This document shows, piece after piece, positions 50,128-58,117 of a stretch of 64,000 nucleotides of DNA (within the stretch, counting starts at the first letter, position 1; the number at the start of each line of letters is the position of its first letter). The position numbers were made by a program, and so were the translations under genes. Origin of the DNA: Nitrosomonas sp. GTDB lineage: Bacteria > Pseudomonadota > Gammaproteobacteria > Burkholderiales > Nitrosomonadaceae. Where the stretch lies: the NCBI RefSeq assembly GCF_024282095.1, contig NZ_JAMWZS010000004.1, forward strand, positions 1 to 64,000. Direction: 5' to 3'. The notes beneath the pieces were generated by a model. The model was not told the origin of the DNA. It made no database searches and was given only the letters and a program-made list of their open reading frames with translations.

Positions 50128-51141
50128 ATGTTGACGGAATTGGATTATTTACCGGAAAAATTCTTGCAGGTCGAAGCCAGCGAATTGCATACGGTACTGC
50201 CCGGCCCTACCCTGATCCATCTTCCCGGCAGGCGTGACGTACCCCTGTTTGTGTCGATTCTGTTGCACGGCAATGAAGACACGGGTTTGAAGGCCATGCA
50301 GGTGGTCTTGAAAAAATATCAGAACCAATCCCTGCCACGCGCACTGTCGCTGTATGTCGGCAATATTGAAGCAGCGCGCGCCGGTGTGCGCCGCCTTGAA
50401 GGGCAGCTGGATTACAACCGCGTTTGGTCATTCGATGCGGATTCAGTTGTTACAGAAGAGCACCGCATGATGCAAACAGTGATCGGTATCATGGCGCAGC
50501 GCGGCGTATTTGCCAGCATCGACATTCACAACAATACCGGATTGAATCCACATTACGCGTGCGTTAATCGCCTGGATGATGCTTTTTTGCATCTCGCCAC
50601 GATGTTCTCGCGTATCGTGGTGTATTTCACCGAGCCCAAAGGTGTTCAGTCAGAAGCCTTTGCGCAGCTTTGCCCGGCGGTTACGCTGGAGTGTGGCAAG
50701 CCCGGTGGAACTGGCGGAGTCGAACATGCGGCTTCCTTTGTCGAAGGCGCGTTGCATTTATCCGCCTTCCCGACGCATCCTGTGGCCAGTCACGACCTGG
50801 AGCTTTTTCATACGGTAGCCATCGTTACGGTGCCGGAAACGGTCAGCCTGAGCGTCGGTGATCCGTCAGCGGATTTGTGTTTGATAGACAATATCGATCA
50901 TTACAATTTCCGCTTGCTGGATCCCGGAACGCGCTTGGCAATCGTTGCACCCGACTGTACAAACCCTTTGCATGTTCGCAATGGCGCAGGCAATGACATG
51001 AGCGAGCATTATTTTGAAAACCGGGAAGGCAATCTTCTGACCAAGCAGCAGGTGATGCCAGCCATGCTGACGCGCGATATCCGCATCATTCGCCAAGATT
51101 GTCTGTGCTACCTGATGGAGCGTTTGGATAGAAAATCCTGA
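50128..51141 (+). CDS. Succinylglutamate desuccinylase/aspartoacylase-family zinc amidohydrolase
   Basis: From ATG 50128 (2 bases after the previous stop) the protein is 337 residues. Zinc-site motifs of the AstE/AspA branch of M14 peptidases are visible: SILLHGNEDTGLKAM (HxxE) and FASIDIHNNTGLNP (third ligand His). VTLECGKPGGTGGVEHA carries the likely catalytic Glu. Such enzymes hydrolyse N-acyl amino acids or gamma-linked amides. Tight coupling to the GCS2-type ligase suggests opposite or successive steps on the same amide. The exact substrate is not known. Confidence 0.82.
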   Translation: MLTELDYLPEKFLQVEASELHTVLPGPTLIHLPGRRDVPLFVSILLHGNEDTGLKAMQVVLKKYQNQSLPRALSLYVGNIEAARAGVRRLEGQLDYNRVWSFDADSVVTEEHRMMQTVIGIMAQRGVFASIDIHNNTGLNPHYACVNRLDDAFLHLATMFSRIVVYFTEPKGVQSEAFAQLCPAVTLECGKPGGTGGVEHAASFVEGALHLSAFPTHPVASHDLELFHTVAIVTVPETVSLSVGDPSADLCLIDNIDHYNFRLLDPGTRLAIVAPDCTNPLHVRNGAGNDMSEHYFENREGNLLTKQQVMPAMLTRDIRIIRQDCLCYLMERLDRKS

Positions 51142-51168
51142 CGCCGGATACTTTTCAAAACAATATTC

Positions 51169-51621
51169 TCAACTCTGTACCCACGGCAATCCCGCCACTT
51201 TCCAGCCGGAGGCTTTGCCGCGTTGACCTTGTTCATCTCTATCGCCTTCAAAGCCCTCGAGGATGTTGTAACAGTCGGTAAAACCGCTCTGGGTGGCCAT
51301 TATCGCAGCCTGATTCGAGCGTGAACCGCTGCGGCAAATAAACAGAACGGGCGATGTTTTATCAACTTGTTTGACCAGCTGATCAAGAAAATCCGGATTG
51401 GGCTGCATGCCGGGGTATGCCCGTAATTCAATTTCTATTGCTCCCGGAATACGCCCAACCCAATCGAATTCAGCGTGGGAACGCACATCGACCAATTGCG
51501 CTTGCGCAGATTCTTGTAAAATTCGGTAAGCCTCCATCGGGAGCAATGCACCTTTGTAAGGAAGTTCCATTTCGTCAGCGCGTTGGTGCGCTTTTTCCAG
51601 TATTGCTGCGGTCGTTTCCAT
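51169..51621 (-). CDS. Rhodanese-like sulfurtransferase
   Basis: I start at ATG 51621 (150 residues), which follows AAGAGGTAA; the frame from 51714 adds 31 residues without a ribosome-binding site. The rhodanese domain contains QLVDVRSHAEFDWVGRIPGA and the active-site loop LFICRSGSRSNQAA (Cys persulfide site), then GWKVAGLPW. It transfers sulfane sulfur to an unknown acceptor in the cytoplasm. It is convergent with the M14-type gene and divergent from the pseudouridine synthase. Confidence 0.9.
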   Translation of the reverse strand: METTAAILEKAHQRADEMELPYKGALLPMEAYRILQESAQAQLVDVRSHAEFDWVGRIPGAIEIELRAYPGMQPNPDFLDQLVKQVDKTSPVLFICRSGSRSNQAAIMATQSGFTDCYNILEGFEGDRDEQGQRGKASGWKVAGLPWVQS

Positions 51622-51725
51622 AATAGTTACCTCTTGATAGTTGTCAAAAATGATGGAGCGATTGGCTTTATAATAAGCCACTAACTTTGCATTCATCCTT
51701 TCCACTTTTCTCATTATAGCGCCTC

Positions 51726-52457
51726 ATGGAAAAAATCCGCTTATCCAAATTGATGTCCGAACAAGGCATCTGCTCGCGCCGTGAGGCGGATCGCTATATT
51801 GAATTGGGCTGGGTGTTTGTCGATGGCGAGCAGATTTCCGAACTGGGTACCAAAATTTATCCCACGCAGAAAATCAAATTGAACAAAGCGGCGCAGCTGC
51901 AGCAAACACAGTTGGTCACCATTTTGCTGAATAAACCGGTGGGCTATGTATCAGGGCAGCCGGAACCGGGTTACCAGCCCGCTGTGGTGCTGGTCAAACC
52001 GGAAAACCAGTTTGTTCCTAAGCAGTCGGTCAAGCGTTTTCAGCCCGCGCATTTGAGAAATTTGGCACCGGCCGGCCGGCTGGATATCGATTCGCAAGGT
52101 TTGCTGATTTTTACGCAGGATGGCCGGATTGCCAAGCAGTTAATCGGTGAGAATTCTACGATTGAAAAAGAATATCTGGTGCGGGTTGAGGGCGCTCTGC
52201 CGCCTGCAAAACTGGCACTGCTGAATCATGGGTTGAGTCTGGACGGTCAGGCGTTAAAATCGGCGCAGGTGAGCTGGCAAAATCAGGATCAACTGCGTTT
52301 TATCCTGCAGGAAGGCAAAAAACGCCAAATTCGCCGCATGTGCGAACTGGTTAATCTGAAAGTGACCGGCTTGAAACGGGTGCGTATCGGCAAAGTCAAG
52401 CTGGGCAATTTACCCGAAGGTCAGTGGCGCTATTTGGAAGATGGCGAGAAGTTTTGA
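51726..52457 (+). CDS. RsuA/RluF-family pseudouridine synthase
   Basis: The 243-residue protein has an S4 RNA-binding domain ([21 protein letters not shown]) and the catalytic motif [20 protein letters not shown] with the nucleophilic Asp, then [10 protein letters not shown] and [16 protein letters not shown]. These define the RsuA/RluB/E/F branch, which isomerises a specific uridine in 16S or 23S rRNA or tRNA. A longer insert between [10 protein letters not shown] and the catalytic loop resembles RluF. The target base is not assignable from sequence. Confidence 0.88.
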   Translation: MEKIRLSKLMSEQGICSRREADRYIELGWVFVDGEQISELGTKIYPTQKIKLNKAAQLQQTQLVTILLNKPVGYVSGQPEPGYQPAVVLVKPENQFVPKQSVKRFQPAHLRNLAPAGRLDIDSQGLLIFTQDGRIAKQLIGENSTIEKEYLVRVEGALPPAKLALLNHGLSLDGQALKSAQVSWQNQDQLRFILQEGKKRQIRRMCELVNLKVTGLKRVRIGKVKLGNLPEGQWRYLEDGEKF

Positions 52458-52490
52458 CAGGAGTTCTTCAAAAACGGGTGAGGTTTGCTT

Positions 52491-52718
52491 ATGTATCAGC
52501 GTTTGCACGTTGTACTTAAAATTCCAGCCTATCAGCTTTTGTATTATTACGAAGGTGAAGTGGATACTGTGGCAGCGAAGGCAGTCGATGGCCGCATTAT
52601 CCATTTTCCCGCCAATATCTTGCGTGCCGTGGTACAGAATAATGGCGTGTATGGCACGTTCGAGCTGGTTTTCGATGAGAATAATAAATTCGTGTCGATC
52701 AGCCGCGTGAGTGATTGA
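52491..52718 (+). CDS. DUF2835 small protein
   Basis: From ATG 52491 (GTGAGG upstream) the product is 75 residues. It matches the DUF2835 pattern: YQRLHVVLKIPAYQLLYYYEG, then GRIIHFPANILRAVVQNNGVYG, then FELVFDENNKFVSI. The family is found across Gammaproteobacteria and Betaproteobacteria and has no known role. The gene starts 33 bases after the pseudouridine synthase stop and may be co-transcribed with it. Confidence 0.82.
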   Translation: MYQRLHVVLKIPAYQLLYYYEGEVDTVAAKAVDGRIIHFPANILRAVVQNNGVYGTFELVFDENNKFVSISRVSD

Positions 52719-52821
52719 CTGTAATCCAGGCAATCGCGGCTTTCATTGCCCGATAACCTACGCTAAACTCACTATCTATCAAGTTTTAAACTTTTTCCCT
52801 AAATAAACAAAGATCAAACTC

Positions 52822-54486
52822 ATGGCTCAATATGTAATGTCGATGCTCCGCGTGAGCAAAATAGTTCCTCCCAAACGTCAGATTATCAAAGATATATCGC
52901 TCAGTTTTTTCCCCGGTGCCAAGATCGGTTTGCTGGGACTGAATGGTTCCGGTAAATCTACCGTGCTGCGCATCATGGCCGGTGTGGATAAGGAGTTTGA
53001 CGGTGAGGTGCAGCGCCTGCCCAATATCCGCATCGGTTATTTGCCGCAGGAGCCGCAACTGAATCCCGAGCACACCGTGCGCCAGGAAGTGGAAGAAGGC
53101 TTGGGCGAAGTGATGCAGGCACAGAAAAAACTTGACGAGGTGTATGCCGCTTATGCTGAAGAAGGTGCTGACTTTGATGCGCTGGCTACCGAGCAGGCAC
53201 GCCTGGAAGCGATTCTGGCGACCGCCGGCAGCGATACCGAGCATCAGATGGAGATTGCCGCCGATGCATTGCGTTTGCCATCGTGGGATGCGGTGATCGG
53301 ACATCTTTCCGGCGGTGAAAAACGCCGCGTGGCATTGTGCAAATTACTGCTGGAAAAGCCGGATATGCTGTTGTTGGACGAGCCGACCAACCACTTGGAT
53401 GCCGAATCCGTGGAATGGCTGGAGCAATTCCTGGTGCGCTTTCCCGGCACTGTGGTGGCGGTGACGCATGATCGCTACTTCCTCGACAACGCCGCCGAAT
53501 GGATACTGGAACTCGACCGCGGCCACGGTATTCCATGGAAGGGTAATTATTCCAGTTGGCTGGAACAGAAAGAAGCGCGGCTGGAGCAAGAAAACAAGCA
53601 GATTGATGCACACATGAAATCGATGAAACAAGAGCTGGAATGGGTGCGGCAAAATCCCAAAGGACGCCAGGCGAAATCCAAGGCGCGTCTCGCCCGTTTT
53701 GAAGAACTCAATTCGCAGGAATACCAGAAACGCAATGAAACCCAGGAGATTTTCATTCCCGTCGGTGAGCGTTTGGGTAATGAGGTCATTGAGTTTACCG
53801 GTGTCTCCAAATCGTATGGTGACCGCCTGCTGATCGACAATCTGAGCTTCAAGGTGCCGCCGGGCGCGATTGTCGGCATTATCGGCCCGAACGGTGCAGG
53901 TAAATCCACCTTGTTCAAACTGATAACCGGTAAGGAACAGCCGGATTCCGGCGAAGTGAAAATCGGTCACACGGTTCAGATTGCGCACGTCGATCAGGCG
54001 CGCGACTCACTGGAAAATGACAAGACCGTGTTCGATGCCATCTCCGGCGGCAACGATCTGCTGACCGTAGGCAAATACACCACGCCAGCGCGCGCTTATC
54101 TGGGGCGCTTTAACTTCAAAGGCGGCGACCAGCAAAAAATCATCGGCCAGCTTTCCGGCGGTGAGCGTGGCCGCCTGCATCTGGCGCAAACGCTGATTTC
54201 CGGTGGTAACGTGCTGCTGCTCGACGAACCTTCCAACGATCTCGACGTGGAAACCCTGCGCGCACTGGAAGACGCATTGCTCGAATTCGCCGGCTGCGTA
54301 CTGGTCATCTCGCACGACCGCTGGTTCCTCGACCGTATCGCCACGCACATCCTCGCTGCGGAAGGTGAATCGCAATGGACATTCTTCAACGGCAACTACC
54401 AGGAATACGAAGCCGACAAGAAAAAACGTCTGGGTGAAGAAGGTGCGAAACCGAAACGGATTCGGTATAAGCCGATTAGTAGGTAA
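52822..54486 (+). CDS. ettA: Energy-dependent translational throttle EttA (ABC-F)
   Basis: The 554-residue protein is nearly identical in length to E. coli EttA (555). It has two ABC domains: GLNGSGKSTVLRIMAG with LSGGEKRRVALCKLL and LLLDEPTNHLDAESVEW, and GPNGAGKSTLFKLITG with LSGGERGRLHLAQTL and LLLDEPSNDLDVETLRA. The arm/linker carries EWVRQNPKGRQAKSKARLARFE. It binds the ribosomal E site and gates entry into elongation according to ATP/ADP ratio. It is a single gene with its own upstream region. Confidence 0.96.
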   Translation: MAQYVMSMLRVSKIVPPKRQIIKDISLSFFPGAKIGLLGLNGSGKSTVLRIMAGVDKEFDGEVQRLPNIRIGYLPQEPQLNPEHTVRQEVEEGLGEVMQAQKKLDEVYAAYAEEGADFDALATEQARLEAILATAGSDTEHQMEIAADALRLPSWDAVIGHLSGGEKRRVALCKLLLEKPDMLLLDEPTNHLDAESVEWLEQFLVRFPGTVVAVTHDRYFLDNAAEWILELDRGHGIPWKGNYSSWLEQKEARLEQENKQIDAHMKSMKQELEWVRQNPKGRQAKSKARLARFEELNSQEYQKRNETQEIFIPVGERLGNEVIEFTGVSKSYGDRLLIDNLSFKVPPGAIVGIIGPNGAGKSTLFKLITGKEQPDSGEVKIGHTVQIAHVDQARDSLENDKTVFDAISGGNDLLTVGKYTTPARAYLGRFNFKGGDQQKIIGQLSGGERGRLHLAQTLISGGNVLLLDEPSNDLDVETLRALEDALLEFAGCVLVISHDRWFLDRIATHILAAEGESQWTFFNGNYQEYEADKKKRLGEEGAKPKRIRYKPISR

Positions 54487-54515
54487 CACATGGACATACG
54501 TAACATCTGAATTAC

Positions 54516-54586
54516 TGTCATTTTGAGCATAGCGAGAAATCTGTACTGTTAGTTATCAAAGACTCCTCACTATGTTCGGAATGACA
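54516..54586. repeat. Palindromic dispersed repeat (TGTCATTNNGANCATAGNGAG type)
   Basis: The left arm TGTCATTTTGAGCATAGCGAG (54516-54536) and the right arm CTCACTATGTTCGGAATGACA are inverted repeats with four mismatches around a 29-base loop. This kind of 'TGTCATTNNGAGCNNAG' palindrome is widespread in bacterial intergenic regions. It lies between ettA and the relB-like gene. It marks the boundary of the accessory region that follows. Confidence 0.7.
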
Positions 54587-54635
54587 AATAAAGGTAAACC
54601 AGAGACTCATTTAACTGATAAGCAAGGTACACAAA

Positions 54636-54848
54636 ATGTTAGCAATCAAACTGCCTGAAGACATTGAGAGTCGCCTAGCCGAGCTAGCTGCAAAGACCGG
54701 TCGCACCAAAACCTATTACGTACGCGAAGCGATTCTGGAACATCTCGATGAGATGGAAGAAAAATACTTGGCGGTAGAGCGTCTGGACAAAACGGGTAAG
54801 CGCTGGACGCTGGACGAAGTGGAGAAGGGTATTGATCTGGAAGGTTGA
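54636..54848 (+). CDS. RelB-type antitoxin (ribbon-helix-helix)
   Basis: The 70-residue protein has an N-terminal ribbon-helix-helix DNA-binding segment (MLAIKLPEDIESRLAELAAKTGRTKTYYVREAI pattern; key residues Leu2, Ile4, Leu6, then two helices). An acidic toxin-binding tail (WTLDEVEKGIDLEG) ends it. This is the RelB/ParD-like antitoxin preceding RelE-type toxins. It neutralises the downstream toxin and represses the operon. Its last 17 bases overlap the toxin start, giving translational coupling. Confidence 0.88.
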   Translation: MLAIKLPEDIESRLAELAAKTGRTKTYYVREAILEHLDEMEEKYLAVERLDKTGKRWTLDEVEKGIDLEG

Positions 54849-55098
54849 GTTTGATGATGCAGCGGTAAAAGAGCTGCGTAAACTCGATCATACTGCGCAA
54901 CAAGACATTCTGCGGTATTTCCGCGAACGCATAGCAACCGAAGAAGATCCGCGCAGATTTGGAAAACAATTGACTCATGATCTCTCTACTTTGTGGCGCT
55001 ACCGTGTACAGGACTACCGCATGATCTGTCATATTGAGGATGAGAAACTGACAGTACTGGTGTTAACCATCGGTCATCGAAAAGATGTGTACAAATAA
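54832..55098 (+). CDS. RelE/ParE-superfamily toxin, TTG start
   Basis: The 88-residue protein starts at TTG 54832 inside the antitoxin 3' end; AAGGG at 54824-54830 is the ribosome-binding site. The toxin fold is visible: WKVEFDDAAVKELRKLD, LWRYRVQDYRMICHIEDEKLTVLVLTIGHRKDVYK. The Arg and final HRKDVY motif are typical of RelE family ribosome-dependent mRNA interferases. It would be held inactive by the preceding RelB-like protein. The C-terminal Tyr is present, suggesting an active toxin. Confidence 0.88.
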   Translation: MIWKVEFDDAAVKELRKLDHTAQQDILRYFRERIATEEDPRRFGKQLTHDLSTLWRYRVQDYRMICHIEDEKLTVLVLTIGHRKDVYK

Positions 55099-55111
55099 GC
55101 AACATGAATTA

Positions 55112-55432
55112 ATGTCACTAGAAATTGTTAATCCACTGCATCGCACCATTGGAGTAACGGCATCGGCATCGTGGCGAACGCGTGCTGTTGCTGTGCTACC
55201 TAATTATTGCCTTGCCGTTACTTGCAACGATGGTACTGCTGGCATCATCGATATGTCGCAGCTCATTCTAAGTGAGAAGGCCGGTATATTTGCTGCACTG
55301 AAGGATGGGCAATTATTTAGTCAGGTTTGCATCGAATTGGGGGCGATTACATGGCCTAACGGCGCAGATCTTGATCCAGCGTGGGTGTATGAAGAGATTG
55401 GGAGGAATAAAATTTGGTGTATTCCAGGATAG
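55112..55432 (+). CDS. DUF2442 protein
   Basis: From ATG 55112 the product is 106 residues; an earlier in-frame ATG at 55085 overlaps the toxin end. It follows the DUF2442 pattern: AVAVLPNYCLAVTCNDGTAGIIDMSQ, GIFAALKDGQLFSQVCIELGAITWPNGADLDPAWVY in segments. DUF2442 proteins are frequent beside DUF4160 genes and toxin-antitoxin-like loci, but no function is proven. It overlaps the next small gene. Confidence 0.8.
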   Translation: MSLEIVNPLHRTIGVTASASWRTRAVAVLPNYCLAVTCNDGTAGIIDMSQLILSEKAGIFAALKDGQLFSQVCIELGAITWPNGADLDPAWVYEEIGRNKIWCIPG

Positions 55433-55680
55433 ATGTCTTATTACAAGATATTGAGAATCAGAAATACGGAGGAATTGAGCATGTATCACGAAGAACGACT
55501 ATCAATTCTATCGAACCTAATTATCCAGAAGAAGAGCTTATTAGATTGATGCATATTCAAATAGAAATCCAATTTGCTATTGGTGCTAACCTTCTTGCCC
55601 TGTCAAATAATCTAGCAGGAATAGAGAAGCTTGAGGCAATGGCACAGCGTTATCGGGTAGCTGCTCGGGGCATTAGTTGA
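55414..55680 (+). CDS. Hypothetical protein after DUF2442
   Basis: The 88-residue frame can start at TTG 55414 or GTG 55417, after GGAGG at 55401-55405 (about 9-12 bases away). Residues 41-70 form a predicted amphipathic helix (EELIRLMHIQIEIQFAIGAN, then LLALSNNL). I do not recognise the family. It overlaps the DUF2442 gene by 19 bases, in the style of paired accessory genes, so the two may function together. The start choice is uncertain. Confidence 0.5.
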   Translation: MVYSRIDVLLQDIENQKYGGIEHVSRRTTINSIEPNYPEEELIRLMHIQIEIQFAIGANLLALSNNLAGIEKLEAMAQRYRVAARGIS

Positions 55681-55706
55681 CGCATTGAATGCGCATGCTA
55701 AACTTG

Positions 55707-55725
55707 CTGTACTTTATTCTGTACT
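55707..55725. promoter_or_regulatory. Possible YefM operator: CTGTACT direct repeats
   Basis: Two CTGTACT copies (55707-55713 and 55719-55725) sit 12 bp apart, just upstream of the yefM-like start. YefM family antitoxins bind TGTAC-containing operators at their own promoters. The spacing is roughly one helical turn. This is a plausible autoregulatory site, not proven. Confidence 0.45.
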
Positions 55726-55740
55726 GTAAATGAGATTATT

Positions 55741-55992
55741 ATGGATGCTATCAGTTATACAGCCGCTCGCGCCAATTTAGCCAAAACAATGGAACAGGTT
55801 TGCAATGATCATTCGCCTGTCATTATCACTCGCAAACGGGAAGCGCCAGTAGTGATGATTTCCTTGGAAGATTATCAGGCGATGGAAGAAACGACCTATT
55901 TACTTCGCTCACCTGCCAATGCACGTCATTTATTGGAATCTATTGCTGAGCTTGAAACAGGGAAAGGCATTGAGCAAAAACTGATTGAATGA
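55741..55992 (+). CDS. yefM: YefM/Phd-family antitoxin
   Basis: The 83-residue protein follows the Phd/YefM pattern: MDAISYTAARANLAKTMEQVC, SPVIITRKREAPVVMISLEDYQAMEETTYLLRSPANARHLLES split across the DNA-binding and toxin-binding parts. The LxSPxNAxRLL motif is the hallmark of YefM that pairs with YoeB. It neutralises the toxin encoded next, and its stop overlaps the toxin start (ATGA, 55989-55992). Probable operator repeats lie at 55707-55725. Confidence 0.92.
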   Translation: MDAISYTAARANLAKTMEQVCNDHSPVIITRKREAPVVMISLEDYQAMEETTYLLRSPANARHLLESIAELETGKGIEQKLIE

Positions 55993-56243
55993 ATCTGATT
56001 TTTTCCTCTAAAGCTTGGGAGGACTATCTGTACTGGCAGGCAACTGATAAGCCTATGCTAAAAAGAATTAATCTTCTGATTAAAGCTATTCAACAAAATC
56101 CCTTCGAGGGGATTGGCAAACCAGAGCCGCTGAAGCATAGCCTATCGGGTTATTGGTCAAGGCGTATCAATGATGAGCACAGAATTGTCTATAAAGTTGC
56201 TGGCAATGATTTGTTCATTGTTCAGCTTCGTTATCACTATTAA
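55989..56243 (+). CDS. yoeB: YoeB-family toxin (mRNA interferase)
   Basis: The 84-residue protein has the YoeB signature: MNLIFSSKAWEDYLYWQATD, LIKAIQQNPFEGIGKPEPLKHSLSGYWSRRINDEHRIVYKV in part, and the final QLRYHY. YoeB is a ribosome-dependent endoribonuclease. The active-site Glu, Arg, His and C-terminal Tyr are all present, so the toxin seems intact. It is translationally coupled to yefM. Confidence 0.93.
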   Translation: MNLIFSSKAWEDYLYWQATDKPMLKRINLLIKAIQQNPFEGIGKPEPLKHSLSGYWSRRINDEHRIVYKVAGNDLFIVQLRYHY

Positions 56244-56255
56244 CGCTCACTTCAA

Positions 56256-56381
56256 ATGAACGACACCCAACAAATCACCGCAGCCCTCCTCAAATTCCGC
56301 GATGAGCGCGATTGGGCGCAATTTCATAATGCCAAAGACTTGGCAATGGCGTTGAAACCAGTTTTTCCCACCGAGCAATAG
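56256..56381 (+). pseudogene. Truncated MazG-like pyrophosphohydrolase fragment
   Basis: ATG 56256 opens a 41-codon frame MNDTQQITAALLKFRD, then ERDWAQFHNAKDLAMAL, that stops at TAG 56379-56381. It closely resembles the first 33 residues of the intact MazG-like protein at 62214-62543 (SDLKQITEALLKFRDERDW, AQFHTAKDLALAL) at both protein and DNA levels. After residue 33 the homology ends and the catalytic helices are absent, so it is a decayed or partial duplicate. Nothing recognisable lies between it and the small gene at 56486 apart from a 26-codon frame (56382-56462). Confidence 0.8.
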
Positions 56382-56485
56382 ATGTATATTGAGGTCGCGC
56401 AAAAATCCTTGCAACATGCGGTTTTTCTGATCAAAATTTATGATGTTCCCAGAAAATCTTAATACACGATGACCAGGAAGACAGT

Positions 56486-56656
56486 TTGACACAATTTCCA
56501 AACAAGATTTTCCGCTGGAATAACGGCAGCTATACTATGGTTTGTTTAGTGATTTATAACGATGGTAAAGCGGGTATGGTTGGCATGTCTCAAGACTTGA
56601 TTCCGCATGGTTGCATGAAGAAAATGGTACAGCTAGGCATATCCGGAGAATTCTAA
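56486..56656 (+). CDS. Small protein coupled to the TIR gene, TTG start
   Basis: AGGAAG at 56475-56480 precedes TTG 56486 by 5 bases, opening a 56-residue frame (MTQFPNKIFRWNNGSYTMV, CLVIYNDGKAGMVGMSQDL, IPHGCMKKMVQLGISGEF). It is short and starts with TTG. Its stop overlaps the TIR-gene ATG by one base (TAATG at 56654-56658), the signature of translational coupling, so it is probably real. The protein is Met- and Gly-rich with a mixed alpha/beta pattern. I do not recognise it. It may be an accessory or a fragment of a longer ancestral protein. Confidence 0.55.
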   Translation: MTQFPNKIFRWNNGSYTMVCLVIYNDGKAGMVGMSQDLIPHGCMKKMVQLGISGEF

Positions 56657-58116
56657 TGGTTCACGACATCTTTGTTAGTTATGCGCACAACGATGATTTG
56701 CTGCCGGAGGGGTCAACTTACGGTTGGATTACTCATTTTATCGAAGAGTTAAGAAAAGTATTAACGCAAAGATTAGGTAGAAAACCTGATGTGTGGATGG
56801 ATCATTTGTTGTTGGAAAATGCTCAGGTTGATGCAACACTCATCGAAAAAATTCGTACCAGTCAGACCATAATTTTGTTCATGTCACCTAGTTATTTGAA
56901 TTCCGAATGGTGTAAACAGGAAATCGGTGACTTTTTGACCGTTCATAGCGCGCATAAAAATAAGGAAAGTGTTTTTATTGTTGCGGTGGAGGAAACGGAA
57001 CGAGAAAAATGGCATTCGCGATTACAGGCACTCACGCCTCTGCAGCTTTATCAAAAATCTTTGAGTGGCGCTGTTCATAGGCTGGGGTATCCCAACCCGC
57101 CGATCGATGGTGAACACGAATATTGGAGGCAGCTCAACGAACTTGCGCATCTGATAAAGTTACAACTGGCGTTAATTGATAACACACGTGGTACTCGATC
57201 GATATCAGCTACCCCAGTAGCGGAGGCTGCGCAATCCGATAAAAAAATAAAACCCCCTGTTGTCTGGATTGCGCAACCCACTGCGGATCTTCATAGTCAA
57301 TGGGAGGCTTTAGCTGCATCAATACGCCAGAGAGGCGCACAAATTTTACCCGTTGGTCATAGCATATATCCACTGGGCGATAGTGATTTCCGTGCAGTGG
57401 TTGAGAACGATATTTCCCAAGCGGATTTGTTGATTCAACTTCTAAGCAAGGAAGCCGGTGACGCAGCCAAGTTCCTGCAACTACAAGCATTAGCTGCAAG
57501 AATGCGCGTAACAATAGCGGAAATACCTTTTTTGCAATGGCGACCGGAAAATATCGATCTACAGACCGTCATCGATTCAAAGCATCGGGAATTGTTGCAA
57601 GGCACCATCGCTTGCGGATTCGAGCAATTCCGTCAACAAGTGCTTGAGAAATTGGATAAGCTCATGAATCCTGTGCCGTTCAAGCCCATTAACAAGCCGG
57701 AGCAAAATGCATTGACGCTCTGCATTACTGCAGGACAAAAAGATTTCATCCTGGCAGAAGAGATCGTCACAATGGTAGCCAATTTAAAGCATGCTGCAAT
57801 TTCGATACCGCCAATACCCGAACAAGATCAAACGATAGAGGAATACAACGCTTACCTGCGTTTGTTGCTGGCTAATGTTGACGGTGTGATTCTCGCTCAC
57901 AGCCAAGAAAATGCCATGTGGTTGCAAGGCCAACATGCCAAAGTCAAAAAAATGGTTCATAAATCGAATCCCTGGGGCGCTTTTATTGATGGCCCGCCGC
58001 CGGCAAAACAGAAGATTTTATGGAATGATCCTGGGTTAATGTATCTGGATTGTCGCAACGGCTTGAGCCAGGAGCCTATTCAGCGTTTTATCGATTCGCT
58101 GCAAGTGAGAGTTTGA
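56656..58116 (+). CDS. TIR-domain protein with two further TIR/Rossmann-like domains
   Basis: I choose ATG 56656 (486 residues), which opens directly into the TIR strand MVHDIFVSYAHND and overlaps the small gene's stop; the longer frame to 56611 lies in that gene. The N-terminal TIR (1 to about 150) has the SPSYLNSEWCKQE motif with the putative NADase glutamate at residue 89. A second alpha/beta domain (about 205-330, PPVVWIAQPTADLHSQW, DISQADLLIQLLS) and a third (about 355-480, TLCITAGQKDFILAEE, ANVDGVILAHSQENAMW) look TIR- or SLOG-like. The stop is one base from the STAND gene start. It is most likely the effector or signalling partner of that protein. Confidence 0.8.
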   Translation: MVHDIFVSYAHNDDLLPEGSTYGWITHFIEELRKVLTQRLGRKPDVWMDHLLLENAQVDATLIEKIRTSQTIILFMSPSYLNSEWCKQEIGDFLTVHSAHKNKESVFIVAVEETEREKWHSRLQALTPLQLYQKSLSGAVHRLGYPNPPIDGEHEYWRQLNELAHLIKLQLALIDNTRGTRSISATPVAEAAQSDKKIKPPVVWIAQPTADLHSQWEALAASIRQRGAQILPVGHSIYPLGDSDFRAVVENDISQADLLIQLLSKEAGDAAKFLQLQALAARMRVTIAEIPFLQWRPENIDLQTVIDSKHRELLQGTIACGFEQFRQQVLEKLDKLMNPVPFKPINKPEQNALTLCITAGQKDFILAEEIVTMVANLKHAAISIPPIPEQDQTIEEYNAYLRLLLANVDGVILAHSQENAMWLQGQHAKVKKMVHKSNPWGAFIDGPPPAKQKILWNDPGLMYLDCRNGLSQEPIQRFIDSLQVRV

Positions 58117-58117
58117 G

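Noticed and set aside
52786..54489. Several minus-strand frames of 120-214 codons opposite ettA
   Set aside because: Shadows of the strongly supported ABC-F gene, caused by its codon pattern; no independent motif.
56382..56462. 26-codon frame directly after the truncated MazG-like fragment
   Set aside because: Begins right at the preceding stop with no ribosome-binding site of its own and ends before the small coupled gene; likely decayed sequence.
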